A DNA stretch of 64,000 nucleotides, taken from Methanobacteriota archaeon. GTDB lineage: Archaea; Halobacteriota; Methanosarcinia; Methanosarcinales; Methanosarcinaceae. The notes below the pieces were generated by a model, which did not search any database, was not told the DNA's origin, and saw nothing but the letters and a program-made list of their open reading frames with translations. The stretch lies in assembly GCA_016841625.1 (NCBI GenBank), contig JAENYU010000004.1:35109-99108 (forward strand), read 5' to 3'. Within the stretch, counting starts at the first letter, position 1. Each line of letters opens with the position of its first letter. The translations under genes were made by a program, and so were the position numbers. Shown piece after piece: positions 28,087-37,199 of the stretch.

Positions 28087-28146
28087 CATCTCCCACCTGC
28101 CAGCCTTCGGCTGTCGAGGAAGGAGTCTTCTGCTTTTGAAGATAAA
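28087..28146. repeat. Transposon end shared with the tnpB element (copy C)
   Basis: Contains CATCTCCCACCTG, the perfect hairpin CAGCC-TTC-GGCTG, CGAGGAAGGAGTCTTC and GAAG followed by ATAAA (28142-28146). It matches 3477-3537 base for base outside the hairpin and the spacer. Confidence 0.7.
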
Positions 28147-28223
28147 TTAAACGACGTTGTAAATTTTAGAAATGAGTACTCACACAAAAACTCGGGACCC
28201 TCTGGAAAAGCAAGACTTGATTA

Positions 28224-28295
28224 TGGACTCGGCGGGATTTGAACCCGCGGCCTTTACGTTGCGAACGTAACGATCTTCCCCTGATCTACGAGCCC
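28224..28295 (-). tRNA. tRNA-Ala (anticodon CGC)
   Basis: On the minus strand the 72-base sequence folds into a full cloverleaf: acceptor GGGCTCG/CGAGTCC, D-stem GATC/GATC, anticodon stem TTACG/CGTAA with loop TTCGCAA (anticodon CGC, reading GCG), and T-arm GCGGG-TTCAAAT-CCCGC, with discriminator A. The third acceptor pair is G-U, the identity mark of alanine tRNA. CCA is not encoded. No intron is seen. Confidence 0.95.
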
Positions 28296-28376
28296 TTTTC
28301 GGAAAAAAAGGGAAATGAAAAAGAAAATTATGTAAAGGACGGTTTTCCCGGAGAATATCCGGTTTTTCCGTATCCT

Positions 28377-28646
28377 TTAGAGACGGCCGAGTTCCAGGAT
28401 CTGGACGTTCTCTGCGCCGGGGACATTTGCGAAAGCTTCTTCCACGGCTTCGGTTCCGCCTTCCTGGTCTCCAACGATTATGGTGACGATCAGGGCCTTT
28501 AAACCAAAGGCAACGGGTTCTTCTACGATTTCCCCGTACACTTCGACACCTGCCGGAACTGCGGCTCTGAGCTTCTCTTTCAGCTCGTTAAGGTCGGTTT
28601 CAATGGTTTCCGGCATGACCTTCATTTTTGCTGCTACTTCGCCCAT
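28377..28646 (-). CDS. ef1b: Elongation factor 1-beta (aEF-1beta)
   Basis: An 89-residue nucleotide exchange factor for aEF-1alpha (GDP for GTP exchange during elongation). The family C-terminal fold is covered from end to end: MGEVAAKMKVMPE, VYGEIVEEPVAFGLKAL, a TIIVGDQEGGTE strand and turn, and the closing ILELGRL. The frame opens five codons upstream, but the ATG at 28646 follows GAGGAG and gives the usual start. It lies 37 bases after the zinc-ribbon gene on the same strand, an arrangement common in archaea. Confidence 0.95.
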   Translation of the reverse strand: MGEVAAKMKVMPETIETDLNELKEKLRAAVPAGVEVYGEIVEEPVAFGLKALIVTIIVGDQEGGTEAVEEAFANVPGAENVQILELGRL

Positions 28647-28683
28647 TATGACTCCTCTCAATTATCTTAATTTTTCCTCGTAA

Positions 28684-28854
28684 TCAGGGGCCCTGGAATC
28701 CGCATTTTGGACATTTGTAAAGGTTACCCTGCTGCCTGCAGCTGATACATCTTCCAACTTCGTTTCCGCACTCGGGACAGGGGAACTTTACGTTGCCCTT
28801 TTCTTCCAGGCGGATACCACATGAGGTACAGTATTCAACTTTGTTCTGTGACAT
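28684..28854 (-). CDS. Small zinc-ribbon protein (HVO_2753-like)
   Basis: A 56-residue protein with four CxxC knuckles: CTSCG, CPECG, CISCR and CPKCG, giving two zinc ribbons. It begins [18 protein letters not shown] and ends CGFQGP. Small double zinc-ribbon proteins of this type commonly precede the aEF-1beta gene in archaea and are proposed to bind nucleic acid. The exact role is not known to me. It is placed immediately upstream of aEF-1beta, so cotranscription is likely. Confidence 0.88.
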   Translation of the reverse strand: MSQNKVEYCTSCGIRLEEKGNVKFPCPECGNEVGRCISCRQQGNLYKCPKCGFQGP

Positions 28855-29048
28855 TTTATTCTCCAGATAGATTTATTAATATAGTGAGTTTGCAACGAAT
28901 TTCCAGTGAAAGAGCACCTGCCTCAGGCACCACGTTCTGCTTTTCCCGGAACCTTCTAATTAAGGCCTGTGCATCCGTGAGTTGAACCGAAACAATACTT
29001 TCTGGATACGGCTTGCTTCTTTTCCACTACTCATATACAATATCCGAT

Positions 29049-29792
29049 TTAAATATTCCCCTTTACCGCCGTTCCCGGCACAGGCCTCCCGTACACCGCC
29101 AGAAGCACCCTTTCCGGATATTTCCCGTTTACAATCATGCAGTCCATTCTGTTTTTCAGGAGAAAATCCGGAAGTGCTCTATCGGTACAGCTCGTTCCTG
29201 CAGCTGTCAGGTCAGAAGCAGAAATTTCTTCTAAAAGTTTTCCATCCTGGAAAAACCCGTCCACGTCCGTGGCCTTTACGAATCGGGAGCCCGTTTGCTG
29301 CGCAACCCATGCCGCAATAGTGTCCGAGGTCACGTCCCAGGAGTGGGGCAGGGGGTCTTCGGCTTTCAGGAGGCCGTAGGGGAAGAGGACAAAAACCCCC
29401 GGGTCCGGGCTCTTTATTGTGTATGTGGCCGCGGCCCTGCTTCTGTCAAGAAGGCAACAGGCGTACTGCTCCATCCCCAGCACCGCCATCCAGTGGGAAG
29501 CGTCCGCCCCGAGCTCGAACCTTTCGTCGGCTTCCCGCACCGCGTCCGCAAAGATCCCGCCCCCCGGCACGATAAGTATACATGCAGGGTCTTCTTCGAA
29601 ACTTTCTTCCCCGGATCTGCCTCTTCCGAAAGCTTCCTTTTCCCGGTCGCTTTCCATCTTTCCGGAGACTACCCTTCCGGAGATTTCCTTTTCCTGACCA
29701 AAGCTTCCCGGAGCAAACTCTTCAACGAGCCTGTCAATTATTCCGGGGGCTTCCCTGATAAGGCTTCCTCCCAGTTTGACGACCACTTTCAT
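29049..29792 (-). CDS. mfnE: Methanofuran biosynthesis kinase MfnE
   Basis: An amino-acid-kinase-fold enzyme of 247 residues. In methanofuran synthesis MfnE phosphorylates the aminomethylfuran methyl phosphate to a diphosphate that MfnF then uses. Seen here: MKVVVKLGGSLI (phosphate loop), IVPGGGIFADAVRE, SWDVTSDTIAAW and KATDVDGFF. A charged, low-complexity segment (about residues 30-68, rich in Glu, Lys, Ser and Gly) interrupts the usual fold between the first helix and the PGGG strand and makes the protein longer than I expect for the family. It is the third gene of the mfnD-mfnF-mfnE group. Confidence 0.85.
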   Translation of the reverse strand: MKVVVKLGGSLIREAPGIIDRLVEEFAPGSFGQEKEISGRVVSGKMESDREKEAFGRGRSGEESFEEDPACILIVPGGGIFADAVREADERFELGADASHWMAVLGMEQYACCLLDRSRAAATYTIKSPDPGVFVLFPYGLLKAEDPLPHSWDVTSDTIAAWVAQQTGSRFVKATDVDGFFQDGKLLEEISASDLTAAGTSCTDRALPDFLLKNRMDCMIVNGKYPERVLLAVYGRPVPGTAVKGNI

Positions 29793-29858
29793 ATTTTCCG
29801 GCCTTCTGGCTGAATTGTATCTGGCTTTTATATGGATAATATTATATGTATATTCAAG

Positions 29859-30842
29859 TTATGCCTTTTCGGCATCAAGCAGGTGGGCGGCCGCATAAGC
29901 CGGAAATACTTTTGAAATCTCCTCGCCCCAGTGCCCTGCAACAGAAACGCATTCGAAGCCAAGCCGTTCTGCGGCTTCCCTTATCAGGAATTCCCCGAGC
30001 CCTGCGGCTGCAATCCTCCGGAGCCCGTTCTTTTCCGCGACTTCAAAAATCGCTTCTGCCAGGAGCGATACCTGTTTTTCCTTTACCTGCCTGGCTATCT
30101 CGAAGACGTCCTCTTCCCTGATTTCGGAAAGGTCCGCACAGACCACCCTGGCCAGTCTCCGCATGGCGTCGGTCCTGTTCCTACCCGCCCCGTCAGCGGT
30201 CTCGCAGGTGAACTGGTCTTCCCTGATCTCCCCGAGCAGGAGGTAGGCATCTGCAGTGCTTGCGAAGAGTTCGGAAGAGGTCCGGCACCAGCCTTCTTCA
30301 AGCTTCACCTTCTCCAGAAGGGCTGCAAGGTTTGTCCTGAGAGTGCCCGCATATACGAGTTCACTCCGGAGCAGCCTTGAAAAGTCCGTGTGTCCTGCCC
30401 TGTGCTCTCCTGCAACAAGGGGAATGATGTCACTGGTGGTGCTTCCCACGTCCACGAAAATGCAGTCTCCCAGTTCCTCCCCGATCAACCGGGCTGAAGC
30501 CGCCCAATTTGCAGCTGCGAGTTCCCGAAGCCCGTCACTTTGCTGCCGGAACCTGCCTTTGCTGTTGACGTAAGAGCTTTTACCGGGACCAAATGCGGCC
30601 TCCACTGCATCCATTATGAAGCGGATACCCTGTTCTTTGTCTTCGAAACAGTCGGCAAGCTCCCCTGTCATTACTACGGCAACATTTTCGGGCCGGAGTC
30701 TCTCTGCAATCTCCTTTAAAACCCCGGGAAGCTGCGTATTTTTCCAGAGGGGCAGGTAATGCAGTTCCACAACTGTCCCGTCTGAGGAAGCAAGTTTGGT
30801 ATTTGCTCCTCCGATATCAAGCCCGATAACCTTTGATCTCAT
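29859..30842 (-). CDS. mfnF: Methanofuran biosynthesis enzyme MfnF (hydantoinase/oxoprolinase-like)
   Basis: A 327-residue protein of the actin-like ATPase/hydantoinase class. MfnF joins gamma-glutamyltyramine to the aminomethylfuran diphosphate to give the methanofuran core. The nucleotide loop KVIGLDIGGANTKLAS opens the protein; VVMTGELADCFEDKEQG and the second phosphate loop FVDVGSTTSDIIPL follow, and AAAGLGEFLI lies near the end. It starts 14 bases after the mfnD stop, so the two are almost certainly translated from one transcript. Confidence 0.87.
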   Translation of the reverse strand: MRSKVIGLDIGGANTKLASSDGTVVELHYLPLWKNTQLPGVLKEIAERLRPENVAVVMTGELADCFEDKEQGIRFIMDAVEAAFGPGKSSYVNSKGRFRQQSDGLRELAAANWAASARLIGEELGDCIFVDVGSTTSDIIPLVAGEHRAGHTDFSRLLRSELVYAGTLRTNLAALLEKVKLEEGWCRTSSELFASTADAYLLLGEIREDQFTCETADGAGRNRTDAMRRLARVVCADLSEIREEDVFEIARQVKEKQVSLLAEAIFEVAEKNGLRRIAAAGLGEFLIREAAERLGFECVSVAGHWGEEISKVFPAYAAAHLLDAEKA

Positions 30843-30856
30843 CTTGATCCCTATTT

Positions 30857-31819
30857 TTAATTTTGTCCGAAGATTTCTCCGAGTATGTCCTTTGAAAAAC
30901 GGTATTCTCCCTCGATATATACCGAATCGGGAAGTCCTCCGAATTTGTTCCTCAGGAGCAGGTCTCCTATTTCCTCTTTCATGACCCTGCTGATCCCGAA
31001 GAGCGAAGCAGTAGGTCTCGGGTTTACATCAACAACGTAGGGGCGGTCCGCAAGCACGATGTCCACTCCCACATACCCCGAACACTTCAGGCATCTTGCC
31101 GCGGAAACTGCGGTTTCGATCAGTTCGGTTTTTCTCGGGGTCTCGTAAGGAGTGAGGCTGCCGTTGTATTTTATGCCGGACCTGGCTTCTTCCTTTCCGC
31201 TTTCCCCTGCTGCGCATTTTTGTGTCCCGAATTCGATGAACTGCCGGTTTACCGTGAGAGGGAGCGTTTTTTCACCTGCGACAAGGCTTACGCTCAGGTG
31301 TATGCCTTCAATGTACTCGCTTGCGATGACTCCCTCGGCAGGCTCGAATTCCCGGACGAGGTATGTCTCTTCGGCTGCACAGCCGAATCTCGGTTTTATT
31401 ACGTACTCCCTGCCTTCCTCCGGCTCTGCCGCAAGCTCCGGGGCTCCTATCCCGGCGTTTAGAAGGATTTCCGTGCACCGGAGTTTGTCAGCACAGCATG
31501 CTGAGGATTCCGGGGAACAGCCCAGGTTTGCAGTGTTTTCTTCAAGGAGCCTGTTCAGTTCCGGAAGCATCTCGTCCGGGGCAATGAGCAACCCGGCATC
31601 ACACTCTCCTGCCTTTTTCTCAATCACCTGCCGAAAGTTCTCAGCCGTGGACTCGAGGGATGTGCCTGCGCAGATCCTGGTACTGGCAGTCGGGTAGTAC
31701 ACTTCGTGTCCCAGGCGGGTAAAGCTTTCCGCAAGGGTCTTGAGCATTGCTGCCCCCTCCGGGATCAGGGACTTCTCAACGTCCGTACCGACGGCAAATT
31801 CTGCAATCAGGATTTTCAT
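30857..31819 (-). CDS. mfnD: Tyramine--L-glutamate ligase MfnD (ATP-grasp)
   Basis: A 320-residue ATP-grasp ligase that makes gamma-glutamyltyramine from tyramine and glutamate with ATP, an early step in methanofuran synthesis. Features: an N-terminal Rossmann-like part (MKILIAEFAVGTD), a central domain with YVIKPRFGCAAEETYLV and VIASEYIEGIHLSVSLV, and the metal-binding YVVDVNPRPTASLFG near the C-terminus. It is the first gene of the minus-strand mfn operon; its promoter should lie in the repeat-bearing region above 31820. Confidence 0.88.
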   Translation of the reverse strand: MKILIAEFAVGTDVEKSLIPEGAAMLKTLAESFTRLGHEVYYPTASTRICAGTSLESTAENFRQVIEKKAGECDAGLLIAPDEMLPELNRLLEENTANLGCSPESSACCADKLRCTEILLNAGIGAPELAAEPEEGREYVIKPRFGCAAEETYLVREFEPAEGVIASEYIEGIHLSVSLVAGEKTLPLTVNRQFIEFGTQKCAAGESGKEEARSGIKYNGSLTPYETPRKTELIETAVSAARCLKCSGYVGVDIVLADRPYVVDVNPRPTASLFGISRVMKEEIGDLLLRNKFGGLPDSVYIEGEYRFSKDILGEIFGQN

Positions 31820-31927
31820 CGGAAAGAAAAAACCCGGTCATTTTATATTACTGTTTGTCCGGTCTCATTTCCCGCCTCCCTGCCCCGGGATCGGGCTGCC
31901 CGGGAGGTTAAGGCAGCAGATTTGTCC

Positions 31928-32117
31928 GGAACTTTGAGAAGAGATAATGCTGCCGGAAAGTTTGAGAAGAAATGAGGCTGCCGGGAAGGTTAGGAAAGGA
32001 TAAGGTTTCCGGGGGTAAAAATGTATAAATTTATCAGGATGGTTGCGAAGATATAAGATTGCAGGGAATATTATGAAGGCATGAGCTTGCAGGGAAAGTT
32101 ACGAAGATATAATAAGG
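31928..32117. repeat. Degenerate 26-28-bp tandem repeats
   Basis: About seven consecutive units, each beginning GG-rich and running GGGAAaGTTacGAAGatATgAG-cTTGCa-like. Clear units are 31928-31954, 31955-31982, 31983-32010, 32037-32063, 32064-32091 and 32092-32117. They lie between the divergent mfnD and membrane-protein genes. Confidence 0.7.
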
Positions 32118-32190
32118 AGACAGGCTAAGAAAGAAAAGTGATCTCTCAATTGGCTGGTCGCGAGTAAAAAATGTTGAGCCGTAAGTAAAC

Positions 32191-32217
32191 CTTTATATAA
32201 TCTATATAGTGTATATC
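32191..32217 (+). promoter_or_regulatory. TATA-type promoter of the small membrane protein gene
   Basis: CTTTATATAATCTATATAG is a strong archaeal TATA match about 45 to 65 bases before the start at 32260, the right position for a short leader. Confidence 0.5.
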
Positions 32218-32259
32218 AAGAATCTATAACATTGTAAAACTTCAAGGGTGCCTGGTAAT

Positions 32260-32691
32260 ATGAGCAGCAAAAATTCTGATTCTCCCTCGGTATTCGAGAA
32301 CCCTTTTGTCAAGACCCTCTCAGTCTCGGTCCTTATGGGAATCTTCCTGGTTGACATGGGGCTCGGGCTTTTTGAGATTTTTTCCTCGAAAGCAAGTCCC
32401 CTGCCTCTCGCACTCGTGCTTCTGATCTTTGCGATAATGTTTATTGCCGGGATGGTCTTTTACGAACGGCACGGGATGGACCCCATAGAGTCCCTGGTAG
32501 GGGGCGGAATCGCGGGCTTCGGGCTTTCTTTCGTGCTCGTATCTCTTGTAGGGGGCGTACAGTTTGTCCTGGGAGGAGGGATTTCCACTCTGGGGTGGGA
32601 ACAGGTAACTTCGGCAGTTGCCGCTTCAATGATCGCAAGTGTGGTAATGCTCAAAATACTTTCTTATAAACTTGAAGACCACTTTTACTGA
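32260..32691 (+). CDS. Small integral membrane protein, function unknown
   Basis: A 143-residue protein with about four membrane helices: TLSVSVLMGIFLVDMGLG, LALVLLIFAIMFIAGMVF, ESLVGGGIAGFGLSFVLVSL, and VTSAVAASMIASVVMLKIL, with a short hydrophilic N-terminus. It looks like a conserved archaeal membrane protein, but I recognise no function. The GTG at 32248 is possible, but AAGGGTG there serves better as the ribosome site for the ATG at 32260. It precedes the chaperone operon by about 130 bases, and a link is not implied. Confidence 0.7.
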   Translation: MSSKNSDSPSVFENPFVKTLSVSVLMGIFLVDMGLGLFEIFSSKASPLPLALVLLIFAIMFIAGMVFYERHGMDPIESLVGGGIAGFGLSFVLVSLVGGVQFVLGGGISTLGWEQVTSAVAASMIASVVMLKILSYKLEDHFY

Positions 32692-32739
32692 TTTTTCTTT
32701 TTTCATCTTTTTCCCCGGATAAACTGCCTTTTCCCATGC

Positions 32740-32760
32740 GTAAAGTATTTATAGAATTAC
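32740..32760 (+). promoter_or_regulatory. TATA-type promoter of grpE
   Basis: AAAGTATTTATAGAA lies about 65 bases before the ATG at 32820. Its position inside the longer open frame argues against the upstream start for GrpE. Confidence 0.4.
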
Positions 32761-32819
32761 AAACAATCACAGAACAGGACGAGCGAAACCGTTACCATTT
32801 TTTAATGGGGATACTGCAA

Positions 32820-33470
32820 ATGAAAAAATCCGGTAAAAAGGAAAATAAGGGCTCCGGAAAGGAAAAATCCCGGCTGGATGCTGAGAGTTCCGGAGCTGAA
32901 CCTTCGAGTTCTTCGGAAGAAAGTTCCGGGGCAGCAGATCGAAGTCCAGGGGAGGAACCTGATGTCTCCGAAGCTGAAATAACTGCTAAAGCCGCCTGCA
33001 GGGAAGAAAACGAAAAGCTCAAGGACCAGCTTTCCCGCCTTGCAGCTGACTTTGACAATTTCAGGAAACGGAGCGCCCGTCAGATGGAAGAAAACCGGAA
33101 AACCGTGCTTGAGAAAGTTTTGCTTGACTTCCTCGAGGTTTCCGACAACTTCGAACGGGCCCTGAAGTCCGCCAGATCCACGGAGGACATGCCTTCAGTT
33201 ATAAACGGGCTTGAGCAGCTTTCCAGGCAGTTTGATTCGGCCCTGGAAAAGCACGGTCTTGAAAAAATCGAGTGCGAAAAGGCTATCGAATTTGACCCTC
33301 ACAAGCACGAAGCTGTGCAGCATGTGGAGACTTCCGAAATTCCCGACAACACGATCTTCCAGGTATACAAGTCCGGGTATGCTCTGGACTCAAAGATTAT
33401 CAGGCCTGCCATGGTCGCTGTGGCCCGGAACTCCGGTGAAAAAGGGGATGAAAGGCGGGAAGACGAATAA
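32820..33470 (+). CDS. grpE: GrpE, nucleotide exchange factor for DnaK
   Basis: GrpE (216 residues) speeds ADP release from DnaK. It begins with a Lys/Ser/Glu-rich disordered segment (about 1-65), then a long coiled-coil (EENEKLKDQLSRLAADFDNFRKR), a four-helix region (LEVSDNFERALKSA), and a C-terminal beta domain with FDPHKHEAV and GYALDSKIIRPAMVAVA. The frame opens earlier (32736), but a TATA-like box sits inside that extension and GGGGAT precedes the ATG at 32820 by about eight bases. It is the first gene of the grpE-dnaK-dnaJ set, acquired from bacteria in this lineage. Confidence 0.94.
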   Translation: MKKSGKKENKGSGKEKSRLDAESSGAEPSSSSEESSGAADRSPGEEPDVSEAEITAKAACREENEKLKDQLSRLAADFDNFRKRSARQMEENRKTVLEKVLLDFLEVSDNFERALKSARSTEDMPSVINGLEQLSRQFDSALEKHGLEKIECEKAIEFDPHKHEAVQHVETSEIPDNTIFQVYKSGYALDSKIIRPAMVAVARNSGEKGDERREDE

Positions 33471-33706
33471 GACCTCTATGGGTCGATAAAAACCTTTAAG
33501 CTCCGATCTAAATAGCCTTTTGTCCGGGTTTTGTATGATCCCGTGTCTAAAAGCTGAATCGGGCTCTTTATTCCCTCATAAGCTTGGCTTCACAGACCTG
33601 AGAAGCATAAGAAGCTGAGATCCACAGTTTAATTTTACAAATTCAGATTAAGCAAATAAATATTTAAGACATCTTTAAGTTAGCTAATTTATGGTGAGGA
33701 TATAAT

Positions 33707-35566
33707 ATGGCGAAAATACTGGGTATAGACCTTGGTACAACCAACTCCTGTATGGCTGTGATGGAAGGCGGAGAAGCTGTTGTAATTCCCAATGCAGAAG
33801 GCGGCAGGACCACGCCTTCAGTTGTCGGTTTTTCCAAGAAAGGGGAAAAGCTTGTAGGCCAGGTTGCAAAAAGGCAGGCCGTTTCGAATCCCGACAACAC
33901 TGTCAGCTCTATCAAAAGGCACATGGGAGATGCAAACTACAGGGTGTCCCTTCATGAAAAGGAATACTCTCCGCAGGAAATTTCTGCAATGATCCTCCAG
34001 AAACTAAGGAGTGATGCCGAAGCTTACCTCGGGGAAGATATCAAACAGGCCGTAATTACCGTTCCCGCTTATTTCAACGATGCCCAGAGGCAGGCCACAA
34101 AGGATGCAGGGCAGATCGCGGGTCTCGAAGTTTTAAGGATCATCAACGAACCCACGGCAGCTTCTCTCGCCTACGGGCTTGACAAGGGGGATGTGGACCA
34201 GAAAATCCTTGTCTACGACCTGGGTGGCGGAACCTTTGATGTTTCCATCCTCGAACTCGGGGGCGGGGTCTTCGAAGTCAAGTCCACCAGCGGGGACACC
34301 CACCTTGGCGGAGACGACTTCGACCAGAGGATCATTAACTACCTGCTCGCAGAATTCAAGAAGACCGAAGGAATTGACCTCTCCAAAGACAAGGCAGTGG
34401 TCCAGCGCTTAAAGGACGCCGCAGAGAAGGCCAAGATAGAACTCTCCGGGGTTGCCAGCACCAATATAAACCTTCCCTTCCTGACCGTAGGTCCGGACGG
34501 CGATCCCAAGCACCTGGACGTTGACCTGACAAGGGCACAGTTCCAGAAGATGACCGAAGACCTCCTGGAAAAGACCCTCGTATCCATGCGCCAGGCACTC
34601 AGTGATTCCAAATTAACTTCCAACGACCTTGACAAGGTAATCCTCATCGGTGGGGCAACCAGAATGCCTGCTGTCGTTGAACTTGTAGAAAACTTCACCG
34701 GAAAGAAGCCTTACAAGAACATCAACCCTGACGAAGCCGTTGCCGTCGGAGCAGCCATTCAGGCAGGTGTGCTTGGAGGGGAGGTCAAGGATGTCCTCCT
34801 GCTCGACGTAAGTCCCCTTACCCTCGGTATCGAGACGCTCGGAGGCATTTCCACTCCGCTGATCGAGAGAAACACTACAATCCCGACAAAGAAGAGTCAG
34901 ATCTTCTCAACTGCTGCTAACAACCAGCCCTCGGTGGAAATCCACGTCCTGCAGGGAGAACGCGGGATTGCTTCCGAAAACAAGACGCTTGGCCGTTTCA
35001 TCCTGGACGGCATACCCCCTGCACCCAGAGGCATGCCCCAGATCGAAGTTACCTTTGACATTGATGCAAACGGGATTCTGCATGTGAATGCAAAGGACCT
35101 TGGGACCGGAAAAGAACAGTCCATTTCCATCAAGAAACCGGGCGGACTCTCTGATGAAGAGATCGACCGCATGGTAAGGGATGCGGAACTGCACGCCGAA
35201 GAGGATAAGAAGAGAAAGGAAGATGTCGAAACCAGGAACAACGCAGAAACCCTGATCAACGCTTCGGAAAAGACCCTCAAAGAAGCCGAAGACCTGGCTA
35301 CGGAAGACCAGAAGACAAAAATCAATGCCGCAATCGAGGACCTGAATAAAGTCCTTGAAGGTGAGGACATTGAAGAGATCAAGGCGAAGACCGAGACCCT
35401 CCAGGAAGCTGTCTACGAGCTCTCCTCGATGCTTTACCAGAAGGCTCAGGAACAGGCTGCCCAGGAACAGGCAGCGGGCGGAGAAGGTCCTGGAGACGCA
35501 AAAGGGCCGGAAGACACGGTTGTTGACGCTGACTATGAAGTTGTCGACGACGAGAAGAAAGCGTAA
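33707..35566 (+). CDS. dnaK: Chaperone DnaK (Hsp70)
   Basis: A 619-residue Hsp70 of bacterial type. The ATPase domain has [36 protein letters not shown], the [13 protein letters not shown] loop and [11 protein letters not shown]. The linker [10 protein letters not shown] leads to the peptide-binding domain and a helical lid, ending with a Gly/Gln/Ala/Glu-rich tail. It folds and refolds proteins with DnaJ and GrpE, whose genes flank it. A 230-base spacer after grpE, with AT-rich promoter-like DNA, may allow separate transcription. Confidence 0.97.
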   Translation: MAKILGIDLGTTNSCMAVMEGGEAVVIPNAEGGRTTPSVVGFSKKGEKLVGQVAKRQAVSNPDNTVSSIKRHMGDANYRVSLHEKEYSPQEISAMILQKLRSDAEAYLGEDIKQAVITVPAYFNDAQRQATKDAGQIAGLEVLRIINEPTAASLAYGLDKGDVDQKILVYDLGGGTFDVSILELGGGVFEVKSTSGDTHLGGDDFDQRIINYLLAEFKKTEGIDLSKDKAVVQRLKDAAEKAKIELSGVASTNINLPFLTVGPDGDPKHLDVDLTRAQFQKMTEDLLEKTLVSMRQALSDSKLTSNDLDKVILIGGATRMPAVVELVENFTGKKPYKNINPDEAVAVGAAIQAGVLGGEVKDVLLLDVSPLTLGIETLGGISTPLIERNTTIPTKKSQIFSTAANNQPSVEIHVLQGERGIASENKTLGRFILDGIPPAPRGMPQIEVTFDIDANGILHVNAKDLGTGKEQSISIKKPGGLSDEEIDRMVRDAELHAEEDKKRKEDVETRNNAETLINASEKTLKEAEDLATEDQKTKINAAIEDLNKVLEGEDIEEIKAKTETLQEAVYELSSMLYQKAQEQAAQEQAAGGEGPGDAKGPEDTVVDADYEVVDDEKKA

Positions 35567-35681
35567 AGGGTAAATAAAAACGAATTGAGTACATTAAACA
35601 AACTTTGATAGTACCGGTCCGGTAAGCTGCAGATCCCGGTTCCGGTATTCCTTATCTTTTTTAATACAACAGGGAATCCTG

Positions 35682-36854
35682 ATGGCCACTAAACGTGATT
35701 ATTACGAAATTCTCGGAGTCTCGAAAGACACCTCAGCTGATGATATTAAGAAATCCTACCGGAAGCTTGCCTTAAAGTATCATCCCGACAGGAACAAGGA
35801 TGCCGGGGCTGAGGAAAAATTCAAGGAAATCTCCGAAGCATATGCCGTTCTTTCCGACTCTGAAAAGCGCTCCCAGTACGACCGTTTCGGGCATGCCGGA
35901 ATTGATGGGCAGTACTCGGCAGAGGATATCTTCCGGGGTGCGGACTTCGGAGGCTTTGGAGATATTTTTGAGATGTTCTTTGGAGGAGGAGGGAGCAGGC
36001 GTGGGCCCAGGGGTCCGAGGAGAGGGACGGATCTCCAGTACGAGCTCTACGTAACTTTTGAAGAGGCTGCTTTCGGGATCCGGAAGGATATCGAGATCCC
36101 AAGAACCGAAAACTGTTCCGCATGTTCCGGGGTAGGAGCCAAGAAAGGTACAAGCCCTAAACGCTGCCCCACCTGCGGGGGCACCGGGCAGGTACGCACC
36201 ACCCACGCAACTTTCGGTATGCAATTCGTAAGTACCACGGCCTGCGGCACCTGCCACGGCAGGGGCCAGATCATTGAGTTTCCCTGCCCCGAGTGCGGTG
36301 GCTCCGGAAGGGTGAAGAAACGGAGAAAGCTTACCGTAAATGTTCCTGCAGGAGCTGATTCGGGCCTTGGCCTTCGTCTCAGCGGAGAAGGAGAAGCAGG
36401 GGAACCGGGAGGGCCATCAGGAGACCTCTACGTCGTCATTCATGTGATGGAACACAGGCACTTCAAGCGGGTGGATTACGATGTCATATCCGAGCTTTCC
36501 ATTTCTTTCCCGCAGGCTGCCCTGGGGGCTGACGTAATGGTTGAAACCCTGCACGGACAGGTAAAGATGACCATCCCTGCGGGGACTCAGACCCACTCTG
36601 TTTTCCGGCTCAAGGGCAAGGGCATCCAGCACCTGCGCGGGCATGGGAAAGGAGACCAGCTTGTCAGGGTTGTGATCAAGACCCCTGCAAAGCTGAACAA
36701 AGAGCAAAGAGGTCTGCTCGAGCAGTTTGAAGCCCTTGGAAAGGGGAAGAAACCCGTGGAAGATGGCAAGAGTAAAAGCGAAAAGGCCGAAAGCGGAAAG
36801 GCAAAGAAGAGCAAAGGCATTTTTGGGAAAGTAAAGGATGCCTTTGAAGGCTGA
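35682..36854 (+). CDS. dnaJ: Co-chaperone DnaJ
   Basis: A complete 390-residue type I J-protein. Order: J domain with the HPD motif ([11 protein letters not shown]), Gly/Phe-rich region ([16 protein letters not shown]), a zinc domain with four CxxCxGxG-type repeats ([32 protein letters not shown]), and the C-terminal substrate-binding part. A Lys/Ser-rich tail (about 355-385) follows. It stimulates DnaK's ATPase and delivers unfolded clients. It starts 115 bases after dnaK. Confidence 0.97.
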   Translation: MATKRDYYEILGVSKDTSADDIKKSYRKLALKYHPDRNKDAGAEEKFKEISEAYAVLSDSEKRSQYDRFGHAGIDGQYSAEDIFRGADFGGFGDIFEMFFGGGGSRRGPRGPRRGTDLQYELYVTFEEAAFGIRKDIEIPRTENCSACSGVGAKKGTSPKRCPTCGGTGQVRTTHATFGMQFVSTTACGTCHGRGQIIEFPCPECGGSGRVKKRRKLTVNVPAGADSGLGLRLSGEGEAGEPGGPSGDLYVVIHVMEHRHFKRVDYDVISELSISFPQAALGADVMVETLHGQVKMTIPAGTQTHSVFRLKGKGIQHLRGHGKGDQLVRVVIKTPAKLNKEQRGLLEQFEALGKGKKPVEDGKSKSEKAESGKAKKSKGIFGKVKDAFEG

Positions 36855-37026
36855 AAGCCGGAACTTTCTTTACTAAGGGATCCTTTGTTCCGGAACTTTC
36901 TTTCCCCGGAATATTTTTGCCCCCTCCAACTCACTCAATTTATTTCTTTTAACGAACTCACTAGATTTTATTATTCCGTGCCGGCCTTCATTCGGACAAT
37001 TCATCGTTAAATTTTTTGAATGGATA

Positions 37027-37054
37027 TTTTTAAAAATATTTATATATATATGAA
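37027..37054 (+). promoter_or_regulatory. AT-rich promoter upstream of trkA
   Basis: TTTTTAAAAATATTTATATATATATG-like DNA gives a strong TATA match about 150 bases before the trkA start, in an intergenic region (36855-37199) with no other gene. Confidence 0.4.
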
Positions 37055-37199
37055 CATTTTCTCGAATTTATGGCTTACAGAAAGACCATATTGAAATAAT
37101 TTGTATGAAATTCCGGGGCATTTAACCCGAGTCCCCAAAGGTTACTTAAATAAGTAGATTTATCTATCAGCAAACAGTCCTTTTTTGAAGGAAAATCGT

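Larger units (their letters stand above)
26147..28146 (+). mobile_element. IscB-carrying transposon (ISC type) with ends like the TnpB element
   Basis: The left end starts CAACTACCCC (26147), followed by a perfect 14-bp hairpin (26160-26173 with 26178-26191), an AAGGGGCTT block, and TAGTTGA (26214-26220) that pairs with TCAACTA (26146-26152). The right end (28087-28146) aligns without gaps to 3477-3537 of the TnpB element. Inside lie a structured noncoding stretch of about 600 bases and iscB. No transposase gene is present, so mobilisation would depend on a TnpA from elsewhere. Borders are inferred from similarity to the other element. Confidence 0.72.

Noticed and set aside
32736..32819. N-terminal extension of GrpE
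   Set aside because: A TATA-like box lies inside it and a ribosome site precedes ATG 32820.
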